Source of the DNA: Anniella stebbinsi | Taxonomy: Eukaryota > Chordata > Lepidosauria > Squamata > Anniellidae | DNA length: 64,000 bases | Assembly: GCA_029215795.1 (NCBI GenBank) | Contig: JARDYH010000003.1 | Location: 170,450,382-170,514,381, forward strand | Direction: 5' to 3' | Shown here: piece after piece, positions 47,555-57,128 of the stretch | Position numbering within the stretch: the stretch's first letter is position 1 | Layout: every line of letters begins with the position of its first letter | Notes under the pieces: generated by a model | Database searches by the model: none | Seen by the model: the letters and a program-made list of their open reading frames with translations, nothing else | Told to the model about the DNA's origin: nothing | Program-made: the position numbers and the translations under genes

Positions 47555-48499
47555 CTCTGGAGTTCCTCAAATGTTCACACACCCTTCCCCTGATGCCACC
47601 TCCTTTTCTTCGACCACCAATTGTTTGGTGGATTTCCGGCTTTTGTGCATTCCCTCCCCCCATCTAAAAAGTTTGGACTGCCTCTCTGAAGGTGTAGTTA
47701 TTGGTAGTAAGAATTTTAACCTAAGATATGCTGGTATTGTGTCCCTCCTGCTTTTGTCTTTGGCCCCACCCACCGCTGAAACATGGCTTCCAAGAGCGTC
47801 TCCAAAATTCAGCCTAGACGTTCAACACCCTTGACTTAGTGGCTGAAGCACACGATTGAAAACCAGAACCTACATTCAATTCTTTAATAATTCTCTCAAA
47901 AGGCTTTACAGGTGACTGGAGAAAATGTAGCTAGAATTTTTTCTTTATTTAAAACCAGTTTAGATGGCCGTTTGTCAAAATTGATTCTAGGATGGTTTAA
48001 CTGCTTAGAATAAAAAAAAGGAGAGTTAATATAAGTGATCTGTCCCAGTTAGAATCTGAGAAAGCTGTATTCTGCTTCCATTGTGGCTTCTGAACTGCCT
48101 TCAAGAACAGCCCCACATACAGTGCATTGCTGTAGTCAATTGGGAGGTTACTGGAGCATGGAAAACTGTGGCTAGACTAAGCCTGCCCAGAAGAGTTCGC
48201 AGCTAGGGCAGCAGTCAAAGCTGGTAAAAGTCACTCATTGAGGCTATCCAGTGACATAGGCCGTTTCTACACCAGGCTGTTTGCCTGGGATGGCCCCCGG
48301 CTGGTCCCTGTGCTCCGATGGTGTGTATTAGGTACTTCTGGTATCACCCTCCCTCCCTCTACACCCCTATGGTGTAGAAATAGATGATCCAATGTAAGCA
48401 GCATGTGATGAATCTCTTTGAAATGTATCATGAAAAACTGCACTATAATAGGTCACAGTGAGTTGTTCAAATGTAAATGTTAGAGGGAAATTAGAATGT
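47555..48499. other. intergenic, no gene seen
   Basis: The 104-codon plus-strand frame starting at 47520 has no recognisable domain. Near 48250-48310 there is 'ggccgtttctacaccaggct', possibly one end of a MITE. Confidence 0.45.
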
Positions 48500-48507
48500 A
48501 TCAGTAT
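48500..48507. repeat. left target-site duplication of the giant hAT
   Basis: ATCAGTAT here is repeated exactly at 61550-61557, directly outside the two TAGGG termini. Eight base pairs is the duplication length made by hAT transposases. Confidence 0.9.
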
Positions 48508-49776
48508 TAGGGATGTGCACTGACCCCCCGGATCGGATCGGATAGCGGATCGGAATCGGACCTGGGGGGTCGGATCGGATCGGATCGGATCGGATCGTGT
48601 GTCGGATCGGATCGGATCCGATTCCGATCCGCGGATCGGATTTTCCGATCCGGATCGGACGCCATTTTGAATGCTTTTTCCTATAGCAAATTATTGTTTT
48701 ACAAAAACGCCTATAACTTTTTCATTTTTAACGACAGAAGGATGAAACTTGGGCACATTGTACACTGGTTAGGGATAGGTATCTGTGAGAAATTTCAGAA
48801 AGATTGGTGCATGCAGTTTGTGGCAATTAATTTTTTAATAAATAACATGGAATGCCTATAACTCGGTCATTTTTAAAGTTACACACATGAAACTTTGCCA
48901 CATTGTAGGTGGAACCTTGGGACCCACGTGTGTGAAATCCCAGAACCGTGGGTGCTTGCCTGGTGTGGCAATGAATTTTTGAAAAATGGGTAGTAGTGGG
49001 GTAAATGCAGTTATGCCTCCCATGTTTTTATTTTTAAAGATACAAACAGGACACTTCGGCACATTACAGGGAACACTTCCCTTGATATGTGTGTAAAATT
49101 TCAGACAGCTAGCTCCAGGCATGTGTTGGCAATGAATTGTTGAAAATTGGGTAGCAGTGGGGTAAAATACAGTTTTGCCTCCCATTTTTTTATTTTCAAA
49201 GATACAAACGGGAAACTTTGGCACATTGCAGGGAACACTTCACTTCAAATGTGTGTGAAATTTCCGGAAGCTAGGTGCAACATTTTAGTGGGAAACGAAC
49301 GTTTATTCATGGCATTTCACATGGGATTTATGGGTTGGTTTTAAGAGCTACAAACCTCTAACTCGCTCACATGGCACAGGACCTATGCCCGCTCAAACGC
49401 TGGAAATTTAACAAACTTTGGTGCAATGCTTTAGTGGGAAAACAAAGGTTTATGCATGGCATTTCACATGGGATTTATGGGTTGGTTTTAAGAGCTACAA
49501 ACCTCTAACTCGCTCACATGGCACAGGACCTATGCCCGCTCAAACGCTGGAAATTTAACAAACTTTGGTGCAATGCTTTAGTGGGAAAACAAAGGTTTAT
49601 GCATGGCATTTCACATGGGATTTATGGGTTGGTTTTAAGAGCTACAAACCTCTAACTCGCTCACATGGCACAGGACCTATGCCCGCTCAAACGCTGGAAA
49701 TTTAACAAACTTTGGTGCAATGCTTTAGTGGGAAAACAAAGGTTAAACTTTATTATTTTAAACCTTCAGGAAGGGG
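48508..49776 (+). repeat. left terminal inverted repeat (~1.27 kb)
   Basis: Matches the reverse complement of 60266-61549. The outermost ~150 bp is built from CGGATC/GATCCG words and is the least conserved part between the two arms. From 'ggacgccatttt' (48657) inward the arms look nearly identical, ending at 'aaccttcagga' (about 49771). Confidence 0.85.
49311..49751. repeat. three 147-bp tandem units inside the left inverted repeat
   Basis: 'ggcatttcacatgggattta' occurs at 49311, 49458 and 49605, exactly 147 bp apart. The same array is mirrored in the right arm (about 60300-60735), so it predates or is maintained with the inverted repeat. Confidence 0.9.
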
Positions 49777-50105
49777 ACATTGCCTGCCTGGTGTGGATTG
49801 GTAATGAGGGAAGAAAGTTTCACTTATTCATTTGTAAAATGTAAAGTGATTGTAAATTGCTTTAGGGACCCATACATTTACATGACAAGACAGGTGTTGG
49901 TTGCAGGAATGCTACCAAATGCACTAGTAGCTAATCCCAGGTAATAGCTATTCAGATCCTAGCTAATAGCTATTATTCAGATCCTAGCCTGGGAAGGGAT
50001 CTTGCAGGATAAGTGATTGTTCTTTTCTTGTGTACTATGTAATTCTAAACCAGAAGGCTGCTTTGATGTAGAGCCAATCCACATGGTCTCTTGCAGCACC
50101 TAGTA
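49777..50105. other. unique spacer inside the giant hAT
   Basis: No ORF with a domain. Contains a short duplication of 'taatagctat...tcagatcctagc' (about 49935-49987). It lies just beyond the predicted polyadenylation site of the minus-strand gene. Confidence 0.5.
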
Positions 50106-53100
50106 TTATTTATTTCTCCTTCCACAGCAGAATCTGGAAGGCGGGCAGGCAGGCTGGCATTTAATGGGCAAAGTCCAACAGCGGCATTGGGGACTGGGTG
50201 ACATTCTCCTTGAGGGCGAATGCCAAGTCCCATGGCTTGTGCGAGGAGGGCGGCTTGCTCTCTTTGCAGGAAGGATCTGGAAGGCGGCAGGCGGCATCAG
50301 CAGCGGGCGGGCAGGCTGGCATTTAATGGGCAAAGTCCAACAGCGGCATTGGGGACTGGGTGACATTCTCCTTGAGGGCGAATGCCAAGTCCCATGGCTT
50401 GTGCGAGGAGGGCGGCTTGCTCTCTTTGCAGGAAGGATCTGGAAGGCGGCAGGCGGCATCAGCAGCGGGCGGGCAGGCTGGCATTTAATGGGCAAAGTCC
50501 AACAGCGGCATTGGGGACTGGGTGACATTCTCCTTGAGGGCGAATGCCAAGTCCCATGGCTTGTGCGAGGAGGGCGGCTTGCTCTCTTTGCAGGAAGGAT
50601 CTGGAAGGCGGCAGGCGGCATCAGCAGCGGGCGGGCAGGCTGGCATTTAATGGGCAAAGTCCAACAGCGGCATTGGGGACTGGGTGACATTCTCCTTGAG
50701 GGCGAATGCCAAGTCCCATGGCTTGTGCGAGGAGGGCGGCTTGCTCTCTTTGCAGGAAGGATCTGGGAGGCGGCAGGCGGCATCAGCAGCGGGCGGGCAG
50801 GCTGGCATTTAATGGGCAAAGTCCAACAGCGGCTTTGGGGACTGGGTGACATTCTCCTTGAGGGCGAATGCCAAGTCCCATGGCTTGTGCGAGGAGGGCG
50901 GCTTGCTCTCTTTGCAGGAAGGATCTGGAAGGCGGCAGGCGGCATCAGCAGCGGGCGGGCAGGCTGGCATTTAATGGGCAAAGTCCAACAGCGGCTTTGG
51001 GGACTGGGTGACATTCTCCTTGAGGGCGAATGCCAAGTCCCATGGCTTGTGCGAGGAGGGCGGCTTGCTCTCTTTGCAGGAAGGATCTGGGAGGCGGCAG
51101 GCGGCATCAGCAGCGGGCGGGCAGGCTGGCATTTAATGGGCAAAGTCCAACAGCGGCTTTGGGGACTGGGTGACATTCTCCTTGAGGGCGAATGCCAAGT
51201 CCCATGGCTTGTGCGAGGAGGGCGGCTTGCTCTCTTTGCAGGAAGGATCTGGAAGGCGGCAGGCGGCATCAGCAGCGGGCGGGCAGGCTGGCATTTAATG
51301 GGCAAAGTCTCTCCTTTCCCGGGCACTGTGGCAGTGAGAGTGCCATAGGCTGCAAAAGAAGAAGGGGGGGGAAAAAGAATGAATATTAGTTGACCACTTC
51401 AACACAACCAGCTCCCTTCCACCCAGGATTGCCCTTCCTGAGTGCCCACGCCAAAGCAGGCACACGGGGCTGCCTGCTCACTCGGAAGTTAGCAGGCAGA
51501 CAGCCAACCTTCAGTTAGGTGGAAGGTGCCCCCCCCCATTCACAGAACACTTACCGTAGTCCTCCTGAGGGCGTTGTTGATAAGATGCCACTTCCAGGCG
51601 GGCAGTGACGGGCAGGTGGGCAGTCTGCATTACCGTCTCTCCTGGGCACTGTGGCAAAGAGTTCCATAGGCTGCAAAAGAAGAAGGGGGGGGGGAAGAAT
51701 ATGAGGAAAATGATACTTTTCCACCACTGGCTCCCTCCCACCCAAGACTGGCATGTGCCCGTCCTGAGTGCCCACGCCCCAGCAGGCACACGGGGCTGCC
51801 TGCTTGCTTACTCGTGGGTAAGCTCTCTGACAGGCTCTTACCAGAGTCGTGCGGGCGACGTGAATCGATGGGCCACCTCCATGCGGCCGTGGCTGGGGCA
51901 GATGGGCAGTCTGGATTCACGGGTACGCTTTGCGCAGTGGCGAAGAGTTCCATAGGCTGCAAAAGAAGGAGGGGGGGGGAAAGAATTAACATGAGATAAA
52001 TCATACTTTTCCACCATTGGCTCCCTCTCACCCAGGACTGGCATCTGCCCGGTCCTGAGTGCCCACGCCCCAGTAGGCACACGGGGCTGCCTGCTCACTC
52101 GGAAGTTAGCAGGCAGACAGCCAACCTTCAGTTAGGTGGAAGGTGCCCCCCCCCCATTCACAGAACACTTACCATAGTCCTGAGGGCGTTGAGGACTCGG
52201 TGAGATTCTCCTGGAGGACCCCTAGTCCCATGGCTTGTGCAAGAAAGGCGGCTGGCCCGCCTCGCAGGAACGATCTGGAAGGCGGCAGGCGGCATCAGCA
52301 GCGGGCGGGCAGGCTGGCATGTAATGGGCAAAGTCTCTCCTTTCCCGGGCACTGTGGCAGTGAGAGTGCCATAGGCTGCAAAAGAAGAGGAGGGGGATAA
52401 TGAATATTACATAAATACTTTTATACTGCAAAAGAAGAAAGGAAAATAAATAAAGATTTGTATTAATTAATACATGCAAGTCCTAGTAACTAGTCTCCCA
52501 CCGGCACACTTCTCTGGTTTGTGATGCAATCCTCTTTCTCCTGCACCCCTCCCTTTCTAAATCACTCTTCTGAGCCCATTGTTAGAGGGATTGGCTATCC
52601 TTTTGTGTCTGGCAGGACACAGCTTACCGGATCATTAGAGAATCACCATTTCTTTTGTCCTTGGGTTATTCATTCACTCCTAATAGCACCCTACGTTAGG
52701 CTGACCAGATCAAATCCAGGTCAGGGTTCCTAACTTCAGCAGTTGTAGAGAAAAGGGAATTTCTGCCAGTGTCATTTGTATGGAATTAGTTCCTGCTGAG
52801 ATTCCCTCTTCATCACAACAGTTAAAGGTGCAGGGGCCCTGCCTTCTTTTCTATATGGCCACTCTGCCTGCACTCTTACCTGAGTCGTAGGGGCGACGTG
52901 AATCGAGGGGCCACCTCCATGCGGCCGTGGCTGGGGCAGATGGGCAGTCTGGATTCACGGGTGCGCTTTGCGCAGTGGCGAAGAGTTCCATAGGCTGCAA
53001 AAGAAGGAGGGGGGGGGAAAAAGAATTAACATGAGATAAATCATACTTTTCCACCATTGGCTCCCTCTCACCCAGGACTGGCATCTGCCCGGTCCTGAGT

Positions 53101-53260
53101 GCCCACGCCCCAGTAGGCACACGGGGCTGCCTGCTTGCTTACTCGGAAGTAAGATCTCACACTGCCCCACTTCTGGACACTCTCAGGTGTCCCTGCGTTG
53201 ACTGCACACACTTACCTTATTCGTGCGGCCGATGTGGATCGGAGGACTCCAGTGGCACAT
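50106..53260 (-). CDS. predicted five-exon ORF of unknown function in the giant hAT
   Basis: No family is recognised. Proposed minus-strand exons: 53260-53216, 52994-52880, 51956-51842, 51670-51555 and 51349-50106. The four downstream exons follow pyrimidine-rich tracts ending TTTTGCAG and begin CCTATGG; the four upstream ones end at GTAAG donors. Lengths 45+115+115+116+1244 make 545 codons with no internal stop, and the stop TAA overlaps an AATAAA signal. The product (544 residues) is rich in Pro, Arg and Ser. Its last exon encodes seven copies of a 54-residue repeat containing 'CQPARPLLMPPAA', with two Cys per repeat. The ATG (53260-53258) has a weak context and upstream exons may exist. 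A fifth block (52375-52173) would break the frame and is left out. It lies downstream of the transposase on the same strand. Seen: splice signals and open frames. Inferred: that they form one gene. High GC content makes open frames easier by chance. Confidence 0.45.
50109..50114 (-). terminator. AATAAA polyadenylation signal
   Basis: On the minus strand AATAAA overlaps the stop codon of the repeat-bearing last exon (AAT AAA TAA). It is well placed to end the predicted gene near 50085-50095. Confidence 0.5.
50159..51292. repeat. seven 162-bp tandem units
   Basis: 'atttaatgggcaaagtccaa' recurs every 162 bp (50159, 50321, 50483, 50645, 50807, 50969, 51131, and a partial unit at 51293). Units differ by a few bases: 'gcattgggg' in the first four and 'gctttgggg' in the last three; 'ctggaag' against 'ctgggag'. 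Because 162 is divisible by 3, long frames stay open on both strands. The unit is homologous to the exon-like block at 52173-52375, so the array arose by amplifying exon sequence. Confidence 0.95.
52173..52375 (-). other. exon-like block, alternative or skipped (203 bp)
   Basis: It has the same TTTTGCAG acceptor and GTAAG donor as its neighbours and is open in one frame only. Including it leads to a stop in the exon at 51670. It is the evident source of the 162-bp array, sharing 'gcatgtaatgggcaaagtct' and 'ggaaggcggcaggcggcatc'. It could be an alternative exon or a decayed one. Confidence 0.45.
52697..52864. mobile_element. monomer of the TA-flanked MITE, inserted in an intron
   Basis: Begins TA-GGCTGACCAG and ends 'tatggccactc', with 'cagttgtagagaaaaggg' and 'ttccctcttcatcacaacag' inside. 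It is a single unit of the element that is dimeric at 31847, 46270, 47238 and 63345. It lies between exon-like blocks 52994-52880 and 52375-52173, so it landed in the giant hAT or was carried with it. Confidence 0.7.
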
Positions 53261-53269
53261 AGGCTCCTC

Positions 53270-54800
53270 CAGGCAAAGTCACATTGGCACAGGGTCCTCC
53301 AGGCAAAGTCACAGTTTGGCACAGCTCCCTCCAGGCAAAGTCACATTGGCACAGGGTCCTCCAGGCAAAGTCACAGTTTGGCACAGCTCCCTCCAGGCAA
53401 AGTCCCAGTGGCACAGGCTCCTCCAGGCAAAGTCACATTGGCACAGGGTCCTCCAGGCAAAGTCACAGTTTGGCACAGCTCCCTCCAGGCAAAGTCCCAG
53501 TTGGGCACAGCTCCCTCCAGGCAAAGTCACAGTTTGGCACAGCTCCCTCCAGGCAAAGTCACATTGGCACAGGGTCCTCCAGGCAAAGTCACAGTTTGGC
53601 ACAGCTCCCTCCAGGCAAAGTCCCAGTGGCACAGGCTCCTCCAGGCAAAGTCACAGTTTGGCACAGCTCCCTCCAGGCAAAGTCACATTGGCACAGGGTC
53701 CTCCAGGCAAAGTCCCAGTTTGGCACAGCTCCCTCCAGGCAAAGTCCCAGTTTGGCACAGCTCCCTCCAGGCAAAGTCCCAGTTTGGCACAGCTCCCTCC
53801 AGGCAAAGTCCCAGTGGCACAGGCTCCTCCAGGCAAAGTCACAGTTTGGCACAGCTCCCTCCAGGCAAAGTCACATTGGCACAGGGTCCTCCAGGCAAAG
53901 TCACAGTTTGGCACAGCTCCCTCCAGGCAAAGTCCCAGTGGCACAGGCTCCTCCAGGCAAAGTCACATTGGCACAGGGTCCTCCAGGCAAAGTCCCAGTT
54001 TGGCACAGCTCCCTCCAGGCAAAGTCCCAGTTTGGCACAGCTCCCTCCAGGCAAAGTCCCAGTTTGGCACAGCTCCCTCCAGGCAAAGTCCCAGTGGCAC
54101 AGGCTCCTCCAGGCAAAGTCACAGTTTGGCACAGCTCCCTCCAGGCAAAGTCACATTGGCACAGGGTCCTCCAGGCAAAGTCACAGTTTGGCACAGCTCC
54201 CTCCAGGCAAAGTCCCAGTGGCACAGGCTCCTCCAGGCAAAGTCACAGTTTGGCACAGCTCCCTCCAGGCAAAGTCACATTGGCACAGGGTCCTCCAGGC
54301 AAAGTCACAGTTTGGCACAGCTCCCTCCAGGCAAAGTCCCAGTTTGGCACAGCTCCCTCCAGGCAAAGTCCCAGTTTGGCACAGCTCCCTCCAGGCAAAG
54401 TCCCAGTGGCACAGGCTCCTCCAGGCAAAGTCACAGTTTGGCACAGCTCCCTCCAGGCAAAGTCACATTGGCACAGGGTCCTCCAGGCAAAGTCACAGTT
54501 TGGCACAGCTCCCTCCAGGCAAAGTCCCAGTTTGGCACAGCTCCCTCCAGGCAAAGTCACAGTTTGGCACAGCTCCCTCCAGGCAAAGTCCCAGTTTGGC
54601 ACAGCTCCCTCCAGGCAAAGTCCCAGTGGCACAGGCTCCTCCAGGCAAAGTCACAGTTTGGCACAGCTCCCTCCAGGCAAAGTCACATTGGCACAGGGTC
54701 CTCCAGGCAAAGTCACAGTTTGGCACAGCTCCCTCCAGGCAAAGTCCCAGTGGCAGAGGCAAAGTCCCAGTGGCAGAGGCAAAGTCCCACTGGCAGAGGC
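53270..54800. repeat. 30/32-bp minisatellite
   Basis: About 50 units of 'ctccaggcaaagtcacagtt' type. Three variants alternate: 'acattggcacagggtcct' and 'ccagtggcacaggctcct' (30 bp), and '(a/c)cagtttggcacagctccct' (32 bp). The variants form higher-order blocks of several units. The 3' end degenerates to 'cagtggcagaggcaaagtcc'. All three plus frames stay open, giving artefactual ORFs of over 500 codons. Confidence 0.95.
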
Positions 54801-54829
54801 AAAGTCACAGCTGCATGGGCACCTCCAGG

Positions 54830-56548
54830 CAGGCAGGCGGGCGGGCAGGCAGAGGCGGGCATGATGCCAGGCGCTTGCACATTGCACAAGTAAGCAATAG
54901 AACCGTGAGACCAGCCCACGCATTCCGGCTACTTCACAATGGCGGCAACCTAGCAGGCGGGCAGGCGGGCAGGCAGAGGCAGAGGCAGAGGCAGAGGCAG
55001 AGGCGGGCATGATGCCAGGCGCTTGCACATTGCACAAGTAAGCAATAGAACCGTGAGACCAGCCCACGCATTCCGGCTACTTCACAATGGCGGCAACCTA
55101 GCAGGCGGGCAGGCAGGCAGGCAGGCAGAGGCAGAGGCAGAGGCGGGCATGATGCCAGGCGCTTGCGCATTGCACAAGTAAGCAATAGAACCGTGAGACC
55201 AGCCCACGCATTCCGGCTACTTCACAATGGCGGCAACCTAGCAGGCGGGCAGGCGGGCAGGCAGGCAGGCAGGCAGAGGCAGAGGCAGAGGCGGGCATGA
55301 TGCCAGGCGCTTGCGCATTGCACAAGTAAGCAATAGAACCGTGAGACCAGCCCACGCATTCCGGCTACTTCACAATGGCGGCAACCTAGCAGGCGGGCAG
55401 GCAGGCAGGCAGAGGCAGAGGCAGAGGCGGGCATGATGCCAGGCGCTTGCGCATTGCACAAGTAAGCAATAGAACCGTGAGACCAGCCCACGCATTCCGG
55501 CTACTTCACAATGGCGGCAACCTAGCAGGCGGGCAGGCAGGCAGGCAGAGGCAGAGGCAGAGGCGGGCATGATGCCAGGCGCTTGCGCATTGCACAAGTA
55601 AGCAATAGAACCGTGAGACCAGCCCACGCATTCCGGCTACTTCACAATGGCGGCAACCTAGCAGGCGGGCAGGCGGGCAGGCAGAGGCAGAGGCAGAGGC
55701 AGAGGCAGAGGCGGGCATGATGCCAGGCGCTTGCGCATTGCACAAGTAAGCAATAGAACCGTGAGACCAGCCCACGCATTCCGGCTACTTCACAATGGCG
55801 GCAACCTAGCAGGCGGGCAGGCGGGCAGGCAGGCAGGCAGGCAGAGGCAGAGGCAGAGGCGGGCATGATGCCAGGCGCTTGCACATTGCACAAGTAAGCA
55901 ATAGAACCGTGAGACCAGCCCACGCATTCCGGCTACTTCACAATGGCGGCAACCTAGCAGGCGGGCAGGCAGGCAGGCAGAGGCAGAGGCAGAGGCGGGC
56001 ATGATGCCAGGCGCTTGCGCATTGCACAAGTAAGCAATAGAACCGTGAGACCAGCCCACGCATTCCGGCTACTTCACAATGGCGGCAACCTAGCAGGCGG
56101 GCAGGCAGGCAGGCAGAGGCAGAGGCAGAGGCGGGCATGATGCCAGGCGCTTGCGCATTGCACAAGTAAGCAATAGAACCGTGAGACCAGCCCACGCATT
56201 CCGGCTACTTCACAATGGCGGCAACCTAGCAGGCGGGCAGGCGGGCAGGCAGGCAGGCAGGCAGAGGCAGAGGCAGAGGCGGGCATGATGCCAGGCGCTT
56301 GCACATTGCACAAGTAAGCAATAGAACCGTGAGACCAGCCCACACATTCCGGCTACTTCACAATGGCGGCAACCTAGCAGGCGGGCAGGCGGGCAGGCAG
56401 AGGCAGAGGCAGAGGCAGAGGCAGAGGCGGGCATGATGCCAGGCGCTTGCGCATTTCACAAGTAAGCAATAGAACCGTGAGACCAGCCCACGCATTCCGG
56501 CTACTTCACAATGGCGGCAACCTAGCAGGCGGGCAGGCGGGCAGGCAG
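54830..56548. promoter_or_regulatory. tandem array of ~136-150-bp units with promoter-like motifs
   Basis: About twelve units each contain 'tccggctacttcacaatggc' plus a variable (GGCA)n/(GAGGCA)n tract and 'gcgcattgcacaagtaagc'. Each unit carries a YY1-like site (ACAATGGCGGC), an ETS-like core (CCGGAAT on the minus strand) and a C/EBP-like half site (ATTGCACAA). The array lies 1.6-3.3 kb upstream of the predicted minus-strand gene, so it may act as a multi-unit promoter or enhancer. Motif matches are by eye. Confidence 0.5.
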
Positions 56549-57128
56549 TTTTTTAAATCATATAGCCAAAATAAACACAACACACAGTGACAGCCCTGCA
56601 AGGCTGCCACATAAGTCCAAAAGACACAGTCAGAAACAGTGTGGGATGCTGCTTGTCATCCACTCAATGTAGGAGCCTGGAAGAGGAATCCTATCGCGTC
56701 CTTCGTTCATAGTCAGAGAGGTGCATGCGTTCCTTGGCGATAAAATTAAGCCTTCTTCTTATCCAAAGTTCTCATGAGCCTCTGACGTGGTCTTACAAGA
56801 AGAAACGCCCATGGAAGTGTGGGACCTTACAGAAGGCCTGGAGGGAGCCATCGGAGTCCAATTTCAGAGGCACACGTGCAAGCACATTGGTTCAAGTCAA
56901 ACAACATAGAATGTGTGAGATGCTTGTGCATCCCCTCAATGTAAGAGGCTAGGAGAAGAAACTAGATCCCTTCGGGATCCATCGTTCAGAGTTGAGTTAC
57001 TGAGCTGTAAACAACACAGCCAGTAAATTAAAGTAAAGAAAATTAATTAACCGAAAATAAGAATTAAAAAATCAAGGGCCTGCCGGTGCCTGCCCAAAGG
57101 TGTGGGATGGATGGGGGGTGCCTGCCAA
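56549..57128. other. spacer with ~273-bp imperfect tandem duplication
   Basis: 'catccactcaatgtaggagc' (about 56657) recurs as 'catcccctcaatgtaagagg' (about 56930), followed by a shared 'ttcgttcat' / 'tcgttcaga'. No coding signal. On the minus strand no AATAAA is evident just after the transposase stop. Confidence 0.55.

Larger units (their letters stand above)
51300..53220 (-). repeat. array of repeated exon/intron blocks
   Basis: The word 'cataggctgcaaaagaag' (minus-strand acceptor) occurs near 51343, 51665, 51951, 52370 and 52989. Donor words 'cttac' preceded by exon ends near-identical in pairs lie at 51550, 51837, 52168, 52875 and 53211. The introns carry shared text such as 'ccggtcctgagtgcccacgc' and 'tcggaagttagcaggcagac'. 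The blocks therefore multiplied as whole exon-intron units of roughly 290-400 bp. Confidence 0.75.

Noticed and set aside
49311..49751. 147-bp repeat as a nucleosome-phasing array
   Set aside because: The match to nucleosomal DNA length is suggestive only. Three units without a linker would not phase nucleosomes in the usual way.
50164..51348. 394-codon plus-strand ORF over the 162-bp array
   Set aside because: It is the antisense of the exon-like array. The splice signals and AATAAA point to the minus strand, and the plus strand lacks an acceptor or polyadenylation signal at its ends.
53198..55012. Plus-strand frames of 604, 556 and 526 codons over the minisatellite
   Set aside because: All three plus frames are open simply because the 30/32-bp unit contains no stop on that strand. 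The peptides are the same repeat in rotation, and no splice or start context supports translation.
54880..56480. Plus-strand 'CAA|GTAAGC' donors in each ~136-bp unit as a plus-strand exon array
   Set aside because: No matching acceptor with a pyrimidine tract was found on the plus strand, so the donors are probably coincidental to the repeat.
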